DNA of 64,000 bases, taken from assembly GCA_017640615.1 (NCBI GenBank), contig JAEPQK010000001.1:62001-126000 (forward strand), given 5' to 3'. Position numbers and translations under genes: made by a program. Shown here piece after piece: positions 43,599 to 53,020 of the stretch. This stretch comes from Rhizobiaceae bacterium. Its GTDB lineage: Bacteria; Pseudomonadota; Alphaproteobacteria; Rhizobiales; Rhizobiaceae. The notes under the pieces are model-generated. The model did no database searches and was not told where the DNA came from. It saw nothing but the letters and a program-made list of their open reading frames with translations. The stretch's first letter is position 1, and each line of letters starts with the position of its first letter.

Positions 43599-45485
43599 AT
43601 GAAGGAAGCAAACGGCAGGCGTGAGCGAATGTGGGGGTGGGCCGAAGGGCTTATCGACCCGTTTTCGGATACAGATCGCGAGGTTCTGCCCCGCGAAGCG
43701 CTGCAATTTATCCTGTTTTTCGCGCGGCAAGCCAAGCTGCCCTTCGTTCTTCTTCTCGTTATCGGCGGTCTCTCGGGCGCGGTCGAGGCCGGACTTTACT
43801 GGGCCGTCGGCAAGCTGATCGATATTCTCGATGCTTCATCGCCCGCGACGCTGATTGCGGATTATTGGCCGCACCTCACCGCGTTCCTGGTGCTCGTTCT
43901 GGTGGTGCGGGCGGCGGTGATGATCGCGGCCGCTGTGGTGGAACAGCAGATCATCGTGCCGCAGTTCTACCAGATGGTGCGCTGGCAGGCGTTTCGCCGT
44001 GTGATCGAGCAGCCCTACGAGTTTTACCAGAACGATTTTGCCGGCCGTATCGCGACCAAGATATTGCAGGGAGGCGAGGCGACGGGCGATTTCATCGTAT
44101 CGCTGCTGCAGACGATGTGGGGTTTCATCACCTTCGTCGTGCTGGCAGGTACGATTTTGACCACCCTGGACCCTCTGATGGGTGTCGTGATCATCGTGTG
44201 GTTAGCCGCGTACGGCCTCGTCGCGCGCACGCTGCTTCCGCCGCTCCGCGCCGCCGGACGCAGGACCGCTGACGAGCGGTCGATACTCAACGGGCGCATG
44301 GTGGACGCCTTCACCAACATTATGGCGGTAAAGCTGTTCGACAGCGGCCGGCGCGAGCATGCTTTCGTGCGCGACGGCATGGAGCGGTTTCTGCAGGCTG
44401 TGAAGCGGCTGACGCGCGCCATCACCAGCGTGCGCGCGGCTGTCGCCATCATCAATGGCGTGATGATCGCCGCGATTTCGGTTCTGGCGATCAGAAGCTG
44501 GATGGCTGGTGGCGCTTCAACCGGCGAGATAGCGGCGGTGATGGGGCTGTGTTTCCGGCTCAACCAGATGTCGGGCTATGTGATGTTCAACATCAACGGG
44601 CTGATCCGCAATTTCGCAACGGTTCAGGATGCCACCGGAACGATCTCGGTCGAACCGGCGATCCAGGACGCGCCGGATGCCCAGACGATGCCGCGCGCGA
44701 CCGGCGATATCACATTCGACAATGTCACCTTCAACTACGGCAAGGATGCGCACACGCAGGCCGATCGCGTTATCGCCAATCTCGATCTGCACATCGCGCC
44801 GGGCGAACGTGTGGCGCTGGTCGGTCCTTCGGGCGCCGGCAAGACGACGATCGTCAATCTGGCGCTGCGGCTCTTCGATGTTGAAAGCGGCAAGGTGCTG
44901 CTCGACGGGCGCGATATCCGCACGCTGACCCAGGCTTCGCTGCGGCAGCAGTTTGGAGTGGTCAGTCAGGATCCGATGCTCATGCACCGCTCGATCCGCG
45001 ACAACATCGCCTATGGCCGGCCGGGGGCCAGCGATGACGAGATCATCGAGGCGGCGAAGCGGGCTTCCGCGCATGAGTTCATTTCAGACGTCATCGATCA
45101 GCGTGGCCGGAAGGGCTATGACGCGCATGTGGGCGAGCGCGGCGTGAAGCTTTCGGGCGGCCAGCGTCAGCGAATCGCTATTGCGCGCATGATGCTCAAG
45201 AACGCGCCGATCCTGATATTGGATGAGGCAACTTCAGCGCTCGATTCCGAAATCGAAGCCGTGATTCAGGAAAACCTCTTCACGATGATGGAGGGAAAGA
45301 CCGTTATTGCCGTTGCGCACCGGCTTTCCACCATCGCCGCCCTCGACCGTCTGGTCGTGCTCGACGAAGGCCGGATCGTGGAAGAAGGAAGTCACGACGA
45401 GTTGCTTGCCACGGGCGGACTTTATGCGCAGCTGTGGAAGCGGCAATCCGGCGGTTTTCTGCCTGGCCGACTGGCTGCGGAGTAG
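43599..45485 (+). CDS. ABC half-exporter (membrane plus ATPase), second of a pair
   Basis: A 628-residue exporter subunit related to its upstream neighbour: membrane domain ~45-340, ATPase with Walker A (GPSGAGKTTIV), signature (LSGGQRQRIAIARMM) and Walker B (ILILDEATSALD). Both ATPase sites look competent. The ATG at 43599 is used; GTG/ATG codons shortly downstream are alternatives. It is followed within 10 bases by the small DUF6665 gene. Confidence 0.9.
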   Translation: MKEANGRRERMWGWAEGLIDPFSDTDREVLPREALQFILFFARQAKLPFVLLLVIGGLSGAVEAGLYWAVGKLIDILDASSPATLIADYWPHLTAFLVLVLVVRAAVMIAAAVVEQQIIVPQFYQMVRWQAFRRVIEQPYEFYQNDFAGRIATKILQGGEATGDFIVSLLQTMWGFITFVVLAGTILTTLDPLMGVVIIVWLAAYGLVARTLLPPLRAAGRRTADERSILNGRMVDAFTNIMAVKLFDSGRREHAFVRDGMERFLQAVKRLTRAITSVRAAVAIINGVMIAAISVLAIRSWMAGGASTGEIAAVMGLCFRLNQMSGYVMFNINGLIRNFATVQDATGTISVEPAIQDAPDAQTMPRATGDITFDNVTFNYGKDAHTQADRVIANLDLHIAPGERVALVGPSGAGKTTIVNLALRLFDVESGKVLLDGRDIRTLTQASLRQQFGVVSQDPMLMHRSIRDNIAYGRPGASDDEIIEAAKRASAHEFISDVIDQRGRKGYDAHVGERGVKLSGGQRQRIAIARMMLKNAPILILDEATSALDSEIEAVIQENLFTMMEGKTVIAVAHRLSTIAALDRLVVLDEGRIVEEGSHDELLATGGLYAQLWKRQSGGFLPGRLAAE

Positions 45486-45490
45486 CTGAG

Positions 45491-45805
45491 ATGGCAGTGC
45501 GTGCGCCAAGCCAATATGCGAAATCGGCCGTTGGCGGCCGCATTGCGGAGCTTTCGCCGCTCGACCACGAAATTATGGGCGAGAAGGCGGCTTCATTGGG
45601 CCGCGCCGGTGAACGCGTGGAGCAAACGTTGCGGCGCCTGCATGAGGGTAAACCCGAAGCAAGGGAGCGGTTGCTGCGCGAGGCCGCGCAGGCCGTCTAC
45701 GCATATTTCATCCAGCGCGAATTGTGCGGATTGCGCCGCCATGCCGAGGTGATCCGCGAATATGCGATCCCCAGGGAAGTGCTGGCCCGGCTGGGCGCGC
45801 AGTGA
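45491..45805 (+). CDS. DUF6665-like small helical protein
   Basis: A 104-residue, mostly helical, charged protein (GRAGERVEQTLRRL, YAYFIQRELCGLRRH). I recall this as DUF6665, common in Hyphomicrobiales, without known function. It begins 5 bases after the ABC exporter stop, so it shares that transcript. Confidence 0.78.
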   Translation: MAVRAPSQYAKSAVGGRIAELSPLDHEIMGEKAASLGRAGERVEQTLRRLHEGKPEARERLLREAAQAVYAYFIQRELCGLRRHAEVIREYAIPREVLARLGAQ

Positions 45806-45877
45806 GCCGGCGTCCGGCACCTGTCGGGCTGCGCTCTACACGACCGCGACAAACTGCCCACAACGTGTTGGGGCGTC

Positions 45878-45906
45878 TGGACAAGGCTAACTCACGCGCA
45901 TAGAAA
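45878..45906 (+). promoter_or_regulatory. Predicted promoter of petABC
   Basis: -35 TGGACA (45878-45883), 17-base spacer, -10 TAGAAA (45901-45906). This gives a leader of about 100 bases before petA. The rest of the 209-base spacer holds no gene. Confidence 0.5.
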
Positions 45907-46014
45907 CCAACGCCGAACGCCGGGGGATTCCGCGCGCCGAAATGGCTTGCTTTCGAGACCACCAGGTGCTGACCTCGCTCCGCCGGCAAGCAATGCCGAA
46001 AGGATGTTCATCCA

Positions 46015-46578
46015 GTGAGCGCGACCGAAACGACAGATCCGAACCGCCGCGACTTTCTCTACATAGCCACAGGCACAGCAGGTGCTGTGGGTGCAGCCGG
46101 CGTGGCCTGGCCCTTCATCGACCAGATGCGTCCCGACGCCTCCACGCTGGCGCTGGCGACCATCGATGTGGATGTCTCGGGTGTCGAACCTGGCATGTCG
46201 ATCACAGTGAAATGGCGCGGCAAGCCGGTGTTCATCCGCAACCGTACGCCTGAAGAGGTCGAAGCCGCGAAAGCAGTTGCGATCGAGGATCTGAAAGACC
46301 CGGTCGCGCGCAATGCGAATATTGCATCCGACGCGCCTGCTACCGACCTTGAGCGCTCTGCCGGTGAGGGGCGCGAAAACTGGATCGTCATGATCGGCTC
46401 GTGCACGCATCTTGGCTGCGTGCCGCTGGGCCAGGCCGGCGATTTCGGCGGCTGGTTCTGCCCGTGTCACGGCTCGCACTACGACACTGCCGGGCGCATC
46501 CGTAAGGGGCCGGCGCCGGAGAACCTGCCGGTACCGACGTTCAATTTCACTTCCGATACAACGATCTCGATCGGCTGA
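46015..46578 (+). CDS. petA: Ubiquinol-cytochrome c reductase iron-sulfur subunit (Rieske)
   Basis: Rieske protein of cytochrome bc1, 187 residues. A twin-arginine signal-anchor ([10 protein letters not shown]) precedes the hydrophobic segment; Cys130/His132 (CTHLGC) and Cys149/His152 (CPCHGSHY) ligate the cluster, with Cys135 and Cys151 forming the disulfide. GTG start. It is the first gene of petABC; the membrane complex oxidises ubiquinol and reduces cytochrome c. Confidence 0.95.
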   Translation: MSATETTDPNRRDFLYIATGTAGAVGAAGVAWPFIDQMRPDASTLALATIDVDVSGVEPGMSITVKWRGKPVFIRNRTPEEVEAAKAVAIEDLKDPVARNANIASDAPATDLERSAGEGRENWIVMIGSCTHLGCVPLGQAGDFGGWFCPCHGSHYDTAGRIRKGPAPENLPVPTFNFTSDTTISIG

Positions 46579-46598
46579 GGCAGGAGAGGGCACGCATA

Positions 46599-47906
46599 AT
46601 GAGTGGCGGACATTCCACCTACGAGCCGAAGACGGGCATTGAGCGCTGGATCGATCAGCGCCTGCCGCTGCCACGGCTTATGTACGATTCCTTCGTGGCC
46701 TATCCGGTGCCGCGCAATCTGAACTACGCCTACACCTTCGGTGGCATTCTCACCATCATGCTGGTGGCGCAGATCCTGACCGGTATCGTGCTCGCAATGC
46801 ACTATACGGCGCATGTAGATATCGCCTTCGGTTCGGTCGAGAAGATCATGCGTGACGTGAATTCCGGCTGGCTGCTGCGCTATCTGCACTCCAACGGCGC
46901 GTCGTTCTTCTTCATCGCCGTCTACATCCACATCTTCCGCGGTCTCTATTACGGCTCCTACAAAGCGCCGCGCGAACTTCTGTGGATCCTCGGCTGCATC
47001 ATCTACCTGCTGATGATGGCGACCGGCTTCATGGGCTACGTGCTTCCCTGGGGCCAGATGAGTTTCTGGGGCGCAACGGTCATCACCGGCTTCTTCACGG
47101 CCATTCCACTGGTCGGCGAGTGGGTGCAGCAGCTGCTGCTGGGCGGCTTCGCGGTCGACAATCCGACGCTCAACCGCTTCTTCTCGCTGCACTACCTGCT
47201 GCCGTTCATGATCGCTGGCGTGGTGGTGCTGCATGTGTGGGCACTGCACGTGACCGGGCAGACCAACCCGACCGGTATCGAGGTGAAGTCGAAGACCGAC
47301 ACGGTGCCGTTCACGCCGCACGCGACCGCCAAGGACATGTTCGCGATGATCGTGTTCCTGGCCGCGTTCGCCTATTTCGTCTTCTACATTCCGAACTATC
47401 TTGGTCACCCGGACAACTACATCGAGGCCAACCCGCTGAAGACGCCGGCGCACATCGTGCCCGAATGGTACTACCTGCCATTCTACGCGATCCTGCGTGC
47501 GATCACCTTCTCGATCGGGCCGATCGACTCCAAGCTCGGCGGCGTGCTCGCCATGTTCGGATCGATCCTGATCCTGTTCTTCGTGCCATGGCTCGACACG
47601 TCGAAGGTTCGTTCGGCGGTCTACCGTCCCTGGTACAAGCTGTTCTTCTGGCTATTTGCAGCCAACGCTATCTTCCTGGGCTGGCTGGGTGCGAAGCCGG
47701 CGGAAGGCGCATATGTGGTGATGGCGCAGATCGGTACCTTCTACTACTTCGCGTTCTTCATCATCATCATGCCCGTGCTTGGCCTGATCGAGACGCCGAA
47801 GCGGCTGCCGAACTCGATCACCGAGGCCGTTCTGGAAAAGAACAAGAATGGCGAAGCCGCTGCCCAACCGGCAGCAAGCACCGCATCGCCCGAAACCCGA
47901 GGCTGA
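46599..47906 (+). CDS. petB: Cytochrome b of the bc1 complex
   Basis: A 435-residue membrane protein with about eight membrane segments. The four heme-binding histidines lie in helices B and D ([20 protein letters not shown] and the [20 protein letters not shown] region), and the PEWY quinol-site motif is present ([11 protein letters not shown]). It begins 20 bases after petA. The C-terminus has a short extra tail rich in Ala. Confidence 0.96.
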   Translation: MSGGHSTYEPKTGIERWIDQRLPLPRLMYDSFVAYPVPRNLNYAYTFGGILTIMLVAQILTGIVLAMHYTAHVDIAFGSVEKIMRDVNSGWLLRYLHSNGASFFFIAVYIHIFRGLYYGSYKAPRELLWILGCIIYLLMMATGFMGYVLPWGQMSFWGATVITGFFTAIPLVGEWVQQLLLGGFAVDNPTLNRFFSLHYLLPFMIAGVVVLHVWALHVTGQTNPTGIEVKSKTDTVPFTPHATAKDMFAMIVFLAAFAYFVFYIPNYLGHPDNYIEANPLKTPAHIVPEWYYLPFYAILRAITFSIGPIDSKLGGVLAMFGSILILFFVPWLDTSKVRSAVYRPWYKLFFWLFAANAIFLGWLGAKPAEGAYVVMAQIGTFYYFAFFIIIMPVLGLIETPKRLPNSITEAVLEKNKNGEAAAQPAASTASPETRG

Positions 47907-47924
47907 GGCTCGAAAGGACTTCTT

Positions 47925-48770
47925 ATGAAACTGATCCTCAAGGGATTTCTCGCTCTCAGCCTGAGCATCGCCGCGGTCGGTACCGTATCGGCTGCGGAAG
48001 AGGGCACGCCGCATTATCCTATCGAGCGTCCGCATGCTGAAGACTGGTCGTTTGCAGGCCCGTTCGGCACCTATGATCGCGGGCAGTTGCAGCGCGGCCT
48101 CAAGGTCTATCGCGAAGCCTGCTCGGCCTGCCATGGGCTGAGCTACGTGGCATTCCGCACGCTGGAAGACCTCGGCTACTCAGAAGCACAGGTCAAAACG
48201 CTGGCGGCAGAATACACGGTGATGGACGGCCCGGATTCGGCCGGCGACATGTTCGAGCGCGCCGGTATTCCTTCGGACTATTTCCCGTCGCCCTTCGCGA
48301 ACGAAGAGCAGGCAGCGGCATCGAACAATGGCGCCGCACCGCCCGACCTTTCTCTTATGGCCAAGGCGCGGGGTGTGGAGCGCGGCTTCCCGACTTTTGT
48401 CTTCGACATCTTCACGCAGTATGCCGAGAGCGGGCCGGACTATGTCTACAGCCTGCTGACGGGTTACACCGATGAAGTGCCGGAACATGTGAGCGTGCCC
48501 GAAGGCACCTATTACAACCCGTATTTCATTTCAGGCCCCGCGCTCGCCATGCCGGCGCCGCTCTCCGACGGCCTTGTCACCTACGATGACGGCTCAGCGG
48601 AAACGGTCGATCAATACGCAAAAGACGTGACCGCGTTTCTGATGTGGGCCGCCGAGCCGCACATGGAAGCGCGCAAGAAGACCGGCTTCGTCGTGCTCAT
48701 CTTCCTGGTGCTGTTTGCCGGTCTGACCTATCTGACCAAGCGCAAGGTATGGGCCGACACCGCGCACTGA
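47925..48770 (+). CDS. petC: Cytochrome c1
   Basis: A 281-residue cytochrome with signal peptide (about 1-24), heme site CSACH (Cys66, Cys69, His70), a Met ligand in MPAPLSDG near 208, and a C-terminal membrane anchor ([14 protein letters not shown]). Acidic insertions ([14 protein letters not shown]) are typical of alphaproteobacterial forms. It is the last gene of the pet operon, followed by a terminator. Confidence 0.95.
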   Translation: MKLILKGFLALSLSIAAVGTVSAAEEGTPHYPIERPHAEDWSFAGPFGTYDRGQLQRGLKVYREACSACHGLSYVAFRTLEDLGYSEAQVKTLAAEYTVMDGPDSAGDMFERAGIPSDYFPSPFANEEQAAASNNGAAPPDLSLMAKARGVERGFPTFVFDIFTQYAESGPDYVYSLLTGYTDEVPEHVSVPEGTYYNPYFISGPALAMPAPLSDGLVTYDDGSAETVDQYAKDVTAFLMWAAEPHMEARKKTGFVVLIFLVLFAGLTYLTKRKVWADTAH

Positions 48771-48793
48771 GCGGGCAGTTCGGACATTCGATC

Positions 48794-48817
48794 AAGGGCG
48801 CCGCAGGGCGCCCTTTT
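48794..48817 (+). terminator. Rho-independent terminator of petABC
   Basis: AAGGGCGCC pairs with GGCGCCCTT over a 4-base loop, followed by TTCATTT. It starts 24 bases after petC. Confidence 0.8.
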
Positions 48818-48868
48818 CATTTGCGGGCAAAGACTGCAAGAATGATTGGGCTGCAACGGGTGGGGCAC

Positions 48869-49414
48869 ATGAGACAGTCACTGGAAGAGACACTGCTTTC
48901 GGCGATCCGCACGATCCCGGACTATCCGAAACCCGGCATCCTGTTCCGCGACATCACCACCTTGCTTGGCAATGCACGTGCGTTCCGGCGCGCGGTTGAC
49001 GAGCTCGTTCATCCCTATGCCGGCGAGAAGATCGACAAGATCGCCGGCATCGAGGCGCGGGGCTTCATTCTGGGCGGGGCGATAGCCCACCAGCTTTCCT
49101 CCGGTTTCATCCCGATCCGCAAAAAGGGCAAGCTGCCGCACGAAACCGTGCGCGTAGCCTACAGCCTCGAATACGGCATTGATGAAATGGAAATGCACCG
49201 CGATGCCGTGAAGGAAGGCGAGAAGGTCATTCTGGTCGACGATCTGATCGCGACGGGCGGCACCGCAGAGGGTGCGGTGAAGCTACTGACGCAGATGGGC
49301 GCCGACATCGTTGCCGCCTGCTTCGTCATCGACCTGCCCGATCTTGGCGGGCGCAAGAAGCTCGAAGCACTCGGCGTCGATGTACGCACGCTGATCGCCT
49401 ATGAGGGGCACTGA
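48869..49414 (+). CDS. apt: Adenine phosphoribosyltransferase
   Basis: Salvages adenine to AMP with PRPP. It has 181 residues with the PRPP loop [14 protein letters not shown] and the [11 protein letters not shown] segment. The frame is open upstream through petC's end in another register, but the ATG at 48869 begins the family sequence ([20 protein letters not shown]). Confidence 0.94.
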   Translation: MRQSLEETLLSAIRTIPDYPKPGILFRDITTLLGNARAFRRAVDELVHPYAGEKIDKIAGIEARGFILGGAIAHQLSSGFIPIRKKGKLPHETVRVAYSLEYGIDEMEMHRDAVKEGEKVILVDDLIATGGTAEGAVKLLTQMGADIVAACFVIDLPDLGGRKKLEALGVDVRTLIAYEGH

Positions 49415-49441
49415 CAGGCTGATCGGCCGGTCAGCCAGCCG

Positions 49442-49741
49442 TCAAAGCTTGTACAATCGCACCGGGCTGCCTGACGCGCGCTTGATTGTGCCGCGCGCTT
49501 CCTGATCGAGTTGAGCGGCCTTCAGCCACCAACCAGCCTTGTCGCCGCCAGGAAAAAGATCGTCCGGCAGCAATGGAAGTAGCCGCTTTTTCGTTTCCGA
49601 AACCGTGATACCTGGGGCTTGTGGCGGCAAGACAGATAGCATCGCATCACGCATCGCCTCGAACTTTGCGCGATCCAGATGTGTCACATAGCCGGGTGAC
49701 GTGATGCTCAGTACCTCGATCTTCTGGGACGCGTCAGCCAT
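49442..49741 (-). CDS. DUF6958-like small protein
   Basis: A 99-residue protein with a likely winged-helix-type pattern (FEAMRDAMLSVLP, GITVSETKKRLLPLL, AAQLDQEARGTIKR). I recall similar sequences as DUF6958. It overlaps the upstream GFA-like gene by 8 bases and is likely translated with it. Function unknown. Confidence 0.7.
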   Translation of the reverse strand: MADASQKIEVLSITSPGYVTHLDRAKFEAMRDAMLSVLPPQAPGITVSETKKRLLPLLPDDLFPGGDKAGWWLKAAQLDQEARGTIKRASGSPVRLYKL

Positions 49742-50288
49742 CCAGATTTCCTCTCACATAGTCGATTTTGGGTGCCCGGAAGCCCATCGCGGCCCATGCC
49801 GCCAGCAGGCGCCACATAAAGCGGCCTGAGTGCTTTTGGTAGCTCGGTAGCGCATCTTCGAACTCGACCCCGGCCGGTCGGTCTTTGATCATGGTCCGCA
49901 TTTCGGTTGTAGGGCGCTTCGAGGCGTCGATGCGGTCCCGGAAAACGCTTAACCAGTGGCCGCCGCTGAATTCTAGGAACATCGGGCTGTTGCAGCATGT
50001 TGCCACGACGCGCCGTGTCGCGGCCTCGGGCTTCAGCCGGAACTCACGTAGGTGCTCGGTACCACGGCGGCAGAAAATTTTGTCCTTGCGGTGCAGAACA
50101 TATGCCGTGCCGCCGTTTGGCTGCAGCGTTGGTTCGGCGCCCGGGAGCGCCGCGAATTTGCGACCTGCCGTCTGACAGCTGGTGCAATAGCACTCGGTCG
50201 TGACGATTGGCGGGCCGGTAAGAACAAGCTCGCAATCGCCGCAGCGGCATTGCGCGATAAGGGTTTGGCTGGATGGATTTCGTTTCAT
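49734..50288 (-). CDS. GFA-like zinc-binding protein (DUF6151-type)
   Basis: A 184-residue protein with a cysteine pattern resembling glutathione-dependent formaldehyde-activating (GFA/CENP-V) proteins: QCRCGDCEL, CYCTSCQTAGR and a CC pair in VVATCCNSPMF. The ATG at 50288 is preceded by an in-frame TTG. A TetR operator starts exactly at this ATG, so it is probably repressed by the divergent TetR gene. The substrate is not known; similar genes are often linked to aldehyde or thiol stress. Confidence 0.8.
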   Translation of the reverse strand: MKRNPSSQTLIAQCRCGDCELVLTGPPIVTTECYCTSCQTAGRKFAALPGAEPTLQPNGGTAYVLHRKDKIFCRRGTEHLREFRLKPEAATRRVVATCCNSPMFLEFSGGHWLSVFRDRIDASKRPTTEMRTMIKDRPAGVEFEDALPSYQKHSGRFMWRLLAAWAAMGFRAPKIDYVRGNLDG

Positions 50289-50315
50289 CAAACTAGACTG
50301 GACGGTCTAGTTTGA
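50288..50315. promoter_or_regulatory. TetR operator
   Basis: TCAAACTAGAC-N6-GTCTAGTTTGA, perfect 11-bp arms, in the 84-base spacer between the divergent GFA-like and TetR genes. It abuts the GFA-like start codon. Confidence 0.75.
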
Positions 50316-50372
50316 TTTGTCAACGGTAGTTGAGCTAAGGTTGAGCGGTTCGATTTGCAGGAGCCGGGCGGA

Positions 50373-51032
50373 GTGGGAAAAGGAGCGGAAACCAGGGCCG
50401 AGCGCACCCGCGCGGCGATTACCGAAGCGGCGGCCGAACAGTTTCTCGGCGCTGGCTTTCTTGGCGCAAGTATGGACGATATCGCGGCCCTTGCCGGTGT
50501 CTCGAAGCAGACCGTCTATGCGCATTTCGAAAGCAAGGAGGCGCTGTTCGTGGCTATGGTGCGCGGCCTTACCGGCGGGGCCGGTGACGAGTTCCGCGCT
50601 CGCGTGGCCGACCCGACAGGGGAACGCCCGGTCAGTGAGTTTCTGATCGATTTCGCAACATCACAGCTGCAGATCGTGATGACGCCGAGGCTGATGCAGC
50701 TAAGGCGCCTGGTGATCGGCGAGGTTGGCCGCTTTCCGGAGTTGGGCAGGGCGCTTCACGAAAAGGGCCCACAAAGGTCGATCGACAGGCTGAGTGCGGC
50801 CTTCCTTATCTATTGTGATCTGGGCGCACTTGCGATTGAGGATCTCGACCAGGCGGCGACATTCTTCAACTGGCTCATTATGGGTGGGCCGGTGAACAAC
50901 GTCATGTTGCTGGGCGATAAAGCCATTCTTGATGAGGCCGACATTGAGCGCCACGCACAGGAAGCCGTTCGTATCTTTCTTGCGGCCTATGGAGCTGGTG
51001 GGCGCCCTGCCGGCAAGCCGCCAATGGCTTGA
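50373..51032 (+). CDS. TetR-family regulator
   Basis: A 219-residue regulator with the TetR helix-turn-helix (TMDDIAALAGVSKQTVYAHF-like stretch, residues ~36-55) and a C-terminal TetR_C-type domain. I chose the GTG at 50373, with GGAG 9 bases upstream; a TTG at 50355 is possible. The large divergent palindrome suggests control of itself and of the GFA-like/DUF6958 pair. Confidence 0.87.
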   Translation: MGKGAETRAERTRAAITEAAAEQFLGAGFLGASMDDIAALAGVSKQTVYAHFESKEALFVAMVRGLTGGAGDEFRARVADPTGERPVSEFLIDFATSQLQIVMTPRLMQLRRLVIGEVGRFPELGRALHEKGPQRSIDRLSAAFLIYCDLGALAIEDLDQAATFFNWLIMGGPVNNVMLLGDKAILDEADIERHAQEAVRIFLAAYGAGGRPAGKPPMA

Positions 51033-51079
51033 TTGATGTTGGATTTCACTGCACCTTGGTCCGGTGAGGGGAGGGTGCC

Positions 51080-51565
51080 ATGCGGCTAGTCATTGCATTT
51101 CTGGTAGGTGGAATTTTCGGCGCAGCCGGTGGGGTGGCGCTCGGCTTCTTCCTCTTCCCATTCGTGTTCCCGCCGCCGCCGGCGACGGAGGAACTGCGCA
51201 GCGTGCAGACCGACAAGGTTGCGGAGGGCATGTTCATCCATGCAAATCCGAGCGACCCGATCCACTATGGCAGCGGCGGCGTTTCGGTTTATTCCGACAC
51301 AGTGTTCCTGCATGAGGATTTCCAAGTCGGGCCGGGGCCGAACTACCATGTCTATCTCGTACCCAAGGCAAATATCCGCTCATCCGCGGATCTGGGTAGC
51401 GCGATGTATGTGGACCTCGGGCAGCTGCGCGCGTTCGAAGGCAGCCAGAATTACGCCATTCCGGCCGGGCTGAACCTCAGCGACTATTCGAGCGTCGTCA
51501 TCTGGTGCGAGCGCTTCTCCGTGCTGATTTCACCGGCCGATCTTACCTTCGAAGCCGGAAGCTGA
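51080..51565 (+). CDS. DM13-domain membrane-anchored protein
   Basis: A 161-residue protein: N-terminal membrane anchor (about 3-30, glycine-rich), then a DM13 domain (HVYLVPKANI, YAIPAGLNLSDYSSVVIWCE, FSVLISPADL). DM13 domains are thought to bind heme or act in redox reactions via the conserved Cys. It faces the periplasm. Convergent with the DUF2189 gene. Confidence 0.85.
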   Translation: MRLVIAFLVGGIFGAAGGVALGFFLFPFVFPPPPATEELRSVQTDKVAEGMFIHANPSDPIHYGSGGVSVYSDTVFLHEDFQVGPGPNYHVYLVPKANIRSSADLGSAMYVDLGQLRAFEGSQNYAIPAGLNLSDYSSVVIWCERFSVLISPADLTFEAGS

Positions 51566-51575
51566 GCGCCCGAGA

Positions 51576-52367
51576 TCAGGCGATCAGCTTGCGGTAAAGG
51601 TGCCATGTTGCGTGGCCGAGTACCGGCAGCACGATAATCAGGCCGGCAAAGACCGGCAGGCTGCCAATGACGAGAAGGGCCGCGACGATCAAGCCCCAGA
51701 CTGCGATTTCTAGCGGATTGGCCAAAGCCGCACGCCACGAGGTCGTGACGGCCGCCCAGGCGCCGACATCGCGATCGAGAAGCAGCGGGAATGCCACCAC
51801 GCCGGTGCAGAGCGCCATGATGGCAAATGCCAGCCCGGCCAAATTGCCCAGAACTATCAGCGTACGCCCTTCGGCCGTGTAGAACACGTTGGTGGCGAAT
51901 TCGGTGATGGAGCCCGGTGGTGTCGGGCCGAAGAGCCAGACATAAAGCCCCTGAGCTACCAGCATCCAAGCAATGAAAATCGCGACCATTACTGCGCCGA
52001 CCCAAACTATGGCCGGCAAAGCAGGCGATTTGCGCACATTGAGCGCGTCGCGCCAGCTCGCGTCCAGCTTCAACTCGCGCCTTCGGCTGATCTCATAAAG
52101 CCCGATGGCGGCGAATGGACCGATCAGCGCGAAACCAGAGGCCAGCGGGAAGATCAGCGGCAACGCGCTTGCCGACGAAGTCCAGGCGGCGAGCACGACG
52201 CCGACCAGCGGGTAGACGATTATGATGAAGATGATGTGCGAGGGCATAGCCGCGAAATCGTCGATGCCTGCGCGCAGCGCGTCGGCGAGGTCGCTCAGGC
52301 TGATGCGTCTGACTTCCGGGTGCGGAACCGCGCCCCTGGCATCTGCGAGAACGTGAAAGTCGGTCAT
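51576..52367 (-). CDS. DUF2189 membrane protein
   Basis: A 263-residue inner-membrane protein with about six hydrophobic segments. The FALIGPFAAIGLYEISRR motif is the hallmark of DUF2189. GGAGGGA precedes the ATG at 52367. Function unknown; related genes are common near cytochrome oxidase genes, but no such gene is present here. Confidence 0.85.
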   Translation of the reverse strand: MTDFHVLADARGAVPHPEVRRISLSDLADALRAGIDDFAAMPSHIIFIIIVYPLVGVVLAAWTSSASALPLIFPLASGFALIGPFAAIGLYEISRRRELKLDASWRDALNVRKSPALPAIVWVGAVMVAIFIAWMLVAQGLYVWLFGPTPPGSITEFATNVFYTAEGRTLIVLGNLAGLAFAIMALCTGVVAFPLLLDRDVGAWAAVTTSWRAALANPLEIAVWGLIVAALLVIGSLPVFAGLIIVLPVLGHATWHLYRKLIA

Positions 52368-52533
52368 GGTCACATCCCTCCTGCCGGACCTGGGGCAGGA
52401 GGTGCGATCCCGCACCGGTCACCGAATTTGATGGGTTAACGGCCAGTCGACGCTTCGATTTCGAGGCAAGCAAATGGCCGTTTTGCTGCCTGCAGCCTAG
52501 CGCATCGGACCCTGTCGGCGAAATCAATCCAAC
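52368..52533. other. Spacer upstream of the first cold-shock gene
   Basis: Together with the following promoter and leader this makes a 335-base region without a gene, divergent between DUF2189 and cspA. Apart from the promoter and hairpin listed separately, I see no structure or frame. Confidence 0.5.
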
Positions 52534-52562
52534 TTGTTTGTCGTTCAATTTCGTGGCATAGG
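52534..52562 (+). promoter_or_regulatory. Predicted promoter of the first cold-shock gene
   Basis: -35 TTGTTT (52534-52539), 17-base spacer, -10 CATAGG (52557-52562). The start should be about 8 bases later, exactly where the shared leader hairpin begins. Confidence 0.5.
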
Positions 52563-52570
52563 CCCGCGCG

Positions 52571-52598
52571 TTCGGGCATTTACTGACCCGGAGACTGG
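52571..52598 (+). promoter_or_regulatory. Shared cold-shock leader hairpin, copy 1
   Basis: TTCGGG pairs with CCCGGA (6 bp) around a 10-base loop. 24 of 28 bases match copy 2 (52993-53020). It would be the first structure of the transcript, about 130 bases before the csp start. Confidence 0.6.
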
Positions 52599-52702
52599 AA
52601 CGCCACGGTGAGCCTTTCCCCGATTTCGTGAACTCTCGACATAAGCGAACCCGTGCAAGCGGCACGGACGCGTTCATTCGCGGGAATAACGGAGTATCCG
52701 CA

Positions 52703-52915
52703 ATGGCTCAGACAGGCACTGTCAAATTCTTTAATGCAAGCAAGGGCTTCGGCTTTATCACCCCGGACGACGGCGGCAAGGATGTGTTCGTTCACATTTC
52801 GGCTGTCGAAGCGTCGGGCATGCACAGCCTCACCGACAACCAGAAGGTCTCGTTCGACGTCGAGCCGGACCGTCGCGGCAAGGGCCCGAAGGCCGTCAAT
52901 CTCGCTGCTGCCTGA
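52703..52915 (+). CDS. cspA: Cold-shock protein CspA family (first copy)
   Basis: A 70-residue single-strand nucleic-acid binding protein with both RNA-binding motifs, KGFGFI and VFVHI. CGGAG lies 8 bases before the ATG. The long untranslated leader (about 130 bases) and the shared hairpin suggest temperature- or growth-dependent control, as known for E. coli cspA. Tandem with the second copy. Confidence 0.94.
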   Translation: MAQTGTVKFFNASKGFGFITPDDGGKDVFVHISAVEASGMHSLTDNQKVSFDVEPDRRGKGPKAVNLAAA

Positions 52916-52956
52916 TTTCAGGCGCGGGTCGGGCGAGCGGTTCAGAAAAGTTTCGC

Positions 52957-52985
52957 TTGCCCGCCCCGGCAAAATGGGGAACATT
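52957..52985 (+). promoter_or_regulatory. Predicted promoter of the second cold-shock gene
   Basis: -35 TTGCCC (52957-52962), 17-base spacer, -10 AACATT (52980-52985). The -35 lies in the 3' arm of a hairpin (52931-52962, GGGCGAGCG with CGCTTGCCC) that may end the first csp transcript. Confidence 0.4.
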
Positions 52986-52992
52986 CGCCGGG

Positions 52993-53020
52993 TTCGGGCA
53001 TTTGCGGGCCCGGAGATTGG
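52993..53020 (+). promoter_or_regulatory. Shared cold-shock leader hairpin, copy 2
   Basis: TTCGGGC pairs with GCCCGGA (7 bp) around an 8-base loop. It begins 7 bases after the predicted -10 and 200 bases before the second csp start. The stem is conserved with copy 1, with one extra pair. Confidence 0.6.

Noticed and set aside
46479-47453. 324-codon minus-strand frame rich in His and Arg
   Set aside because: Antisense to cytochrome b; composition is a reading-frame artefact.
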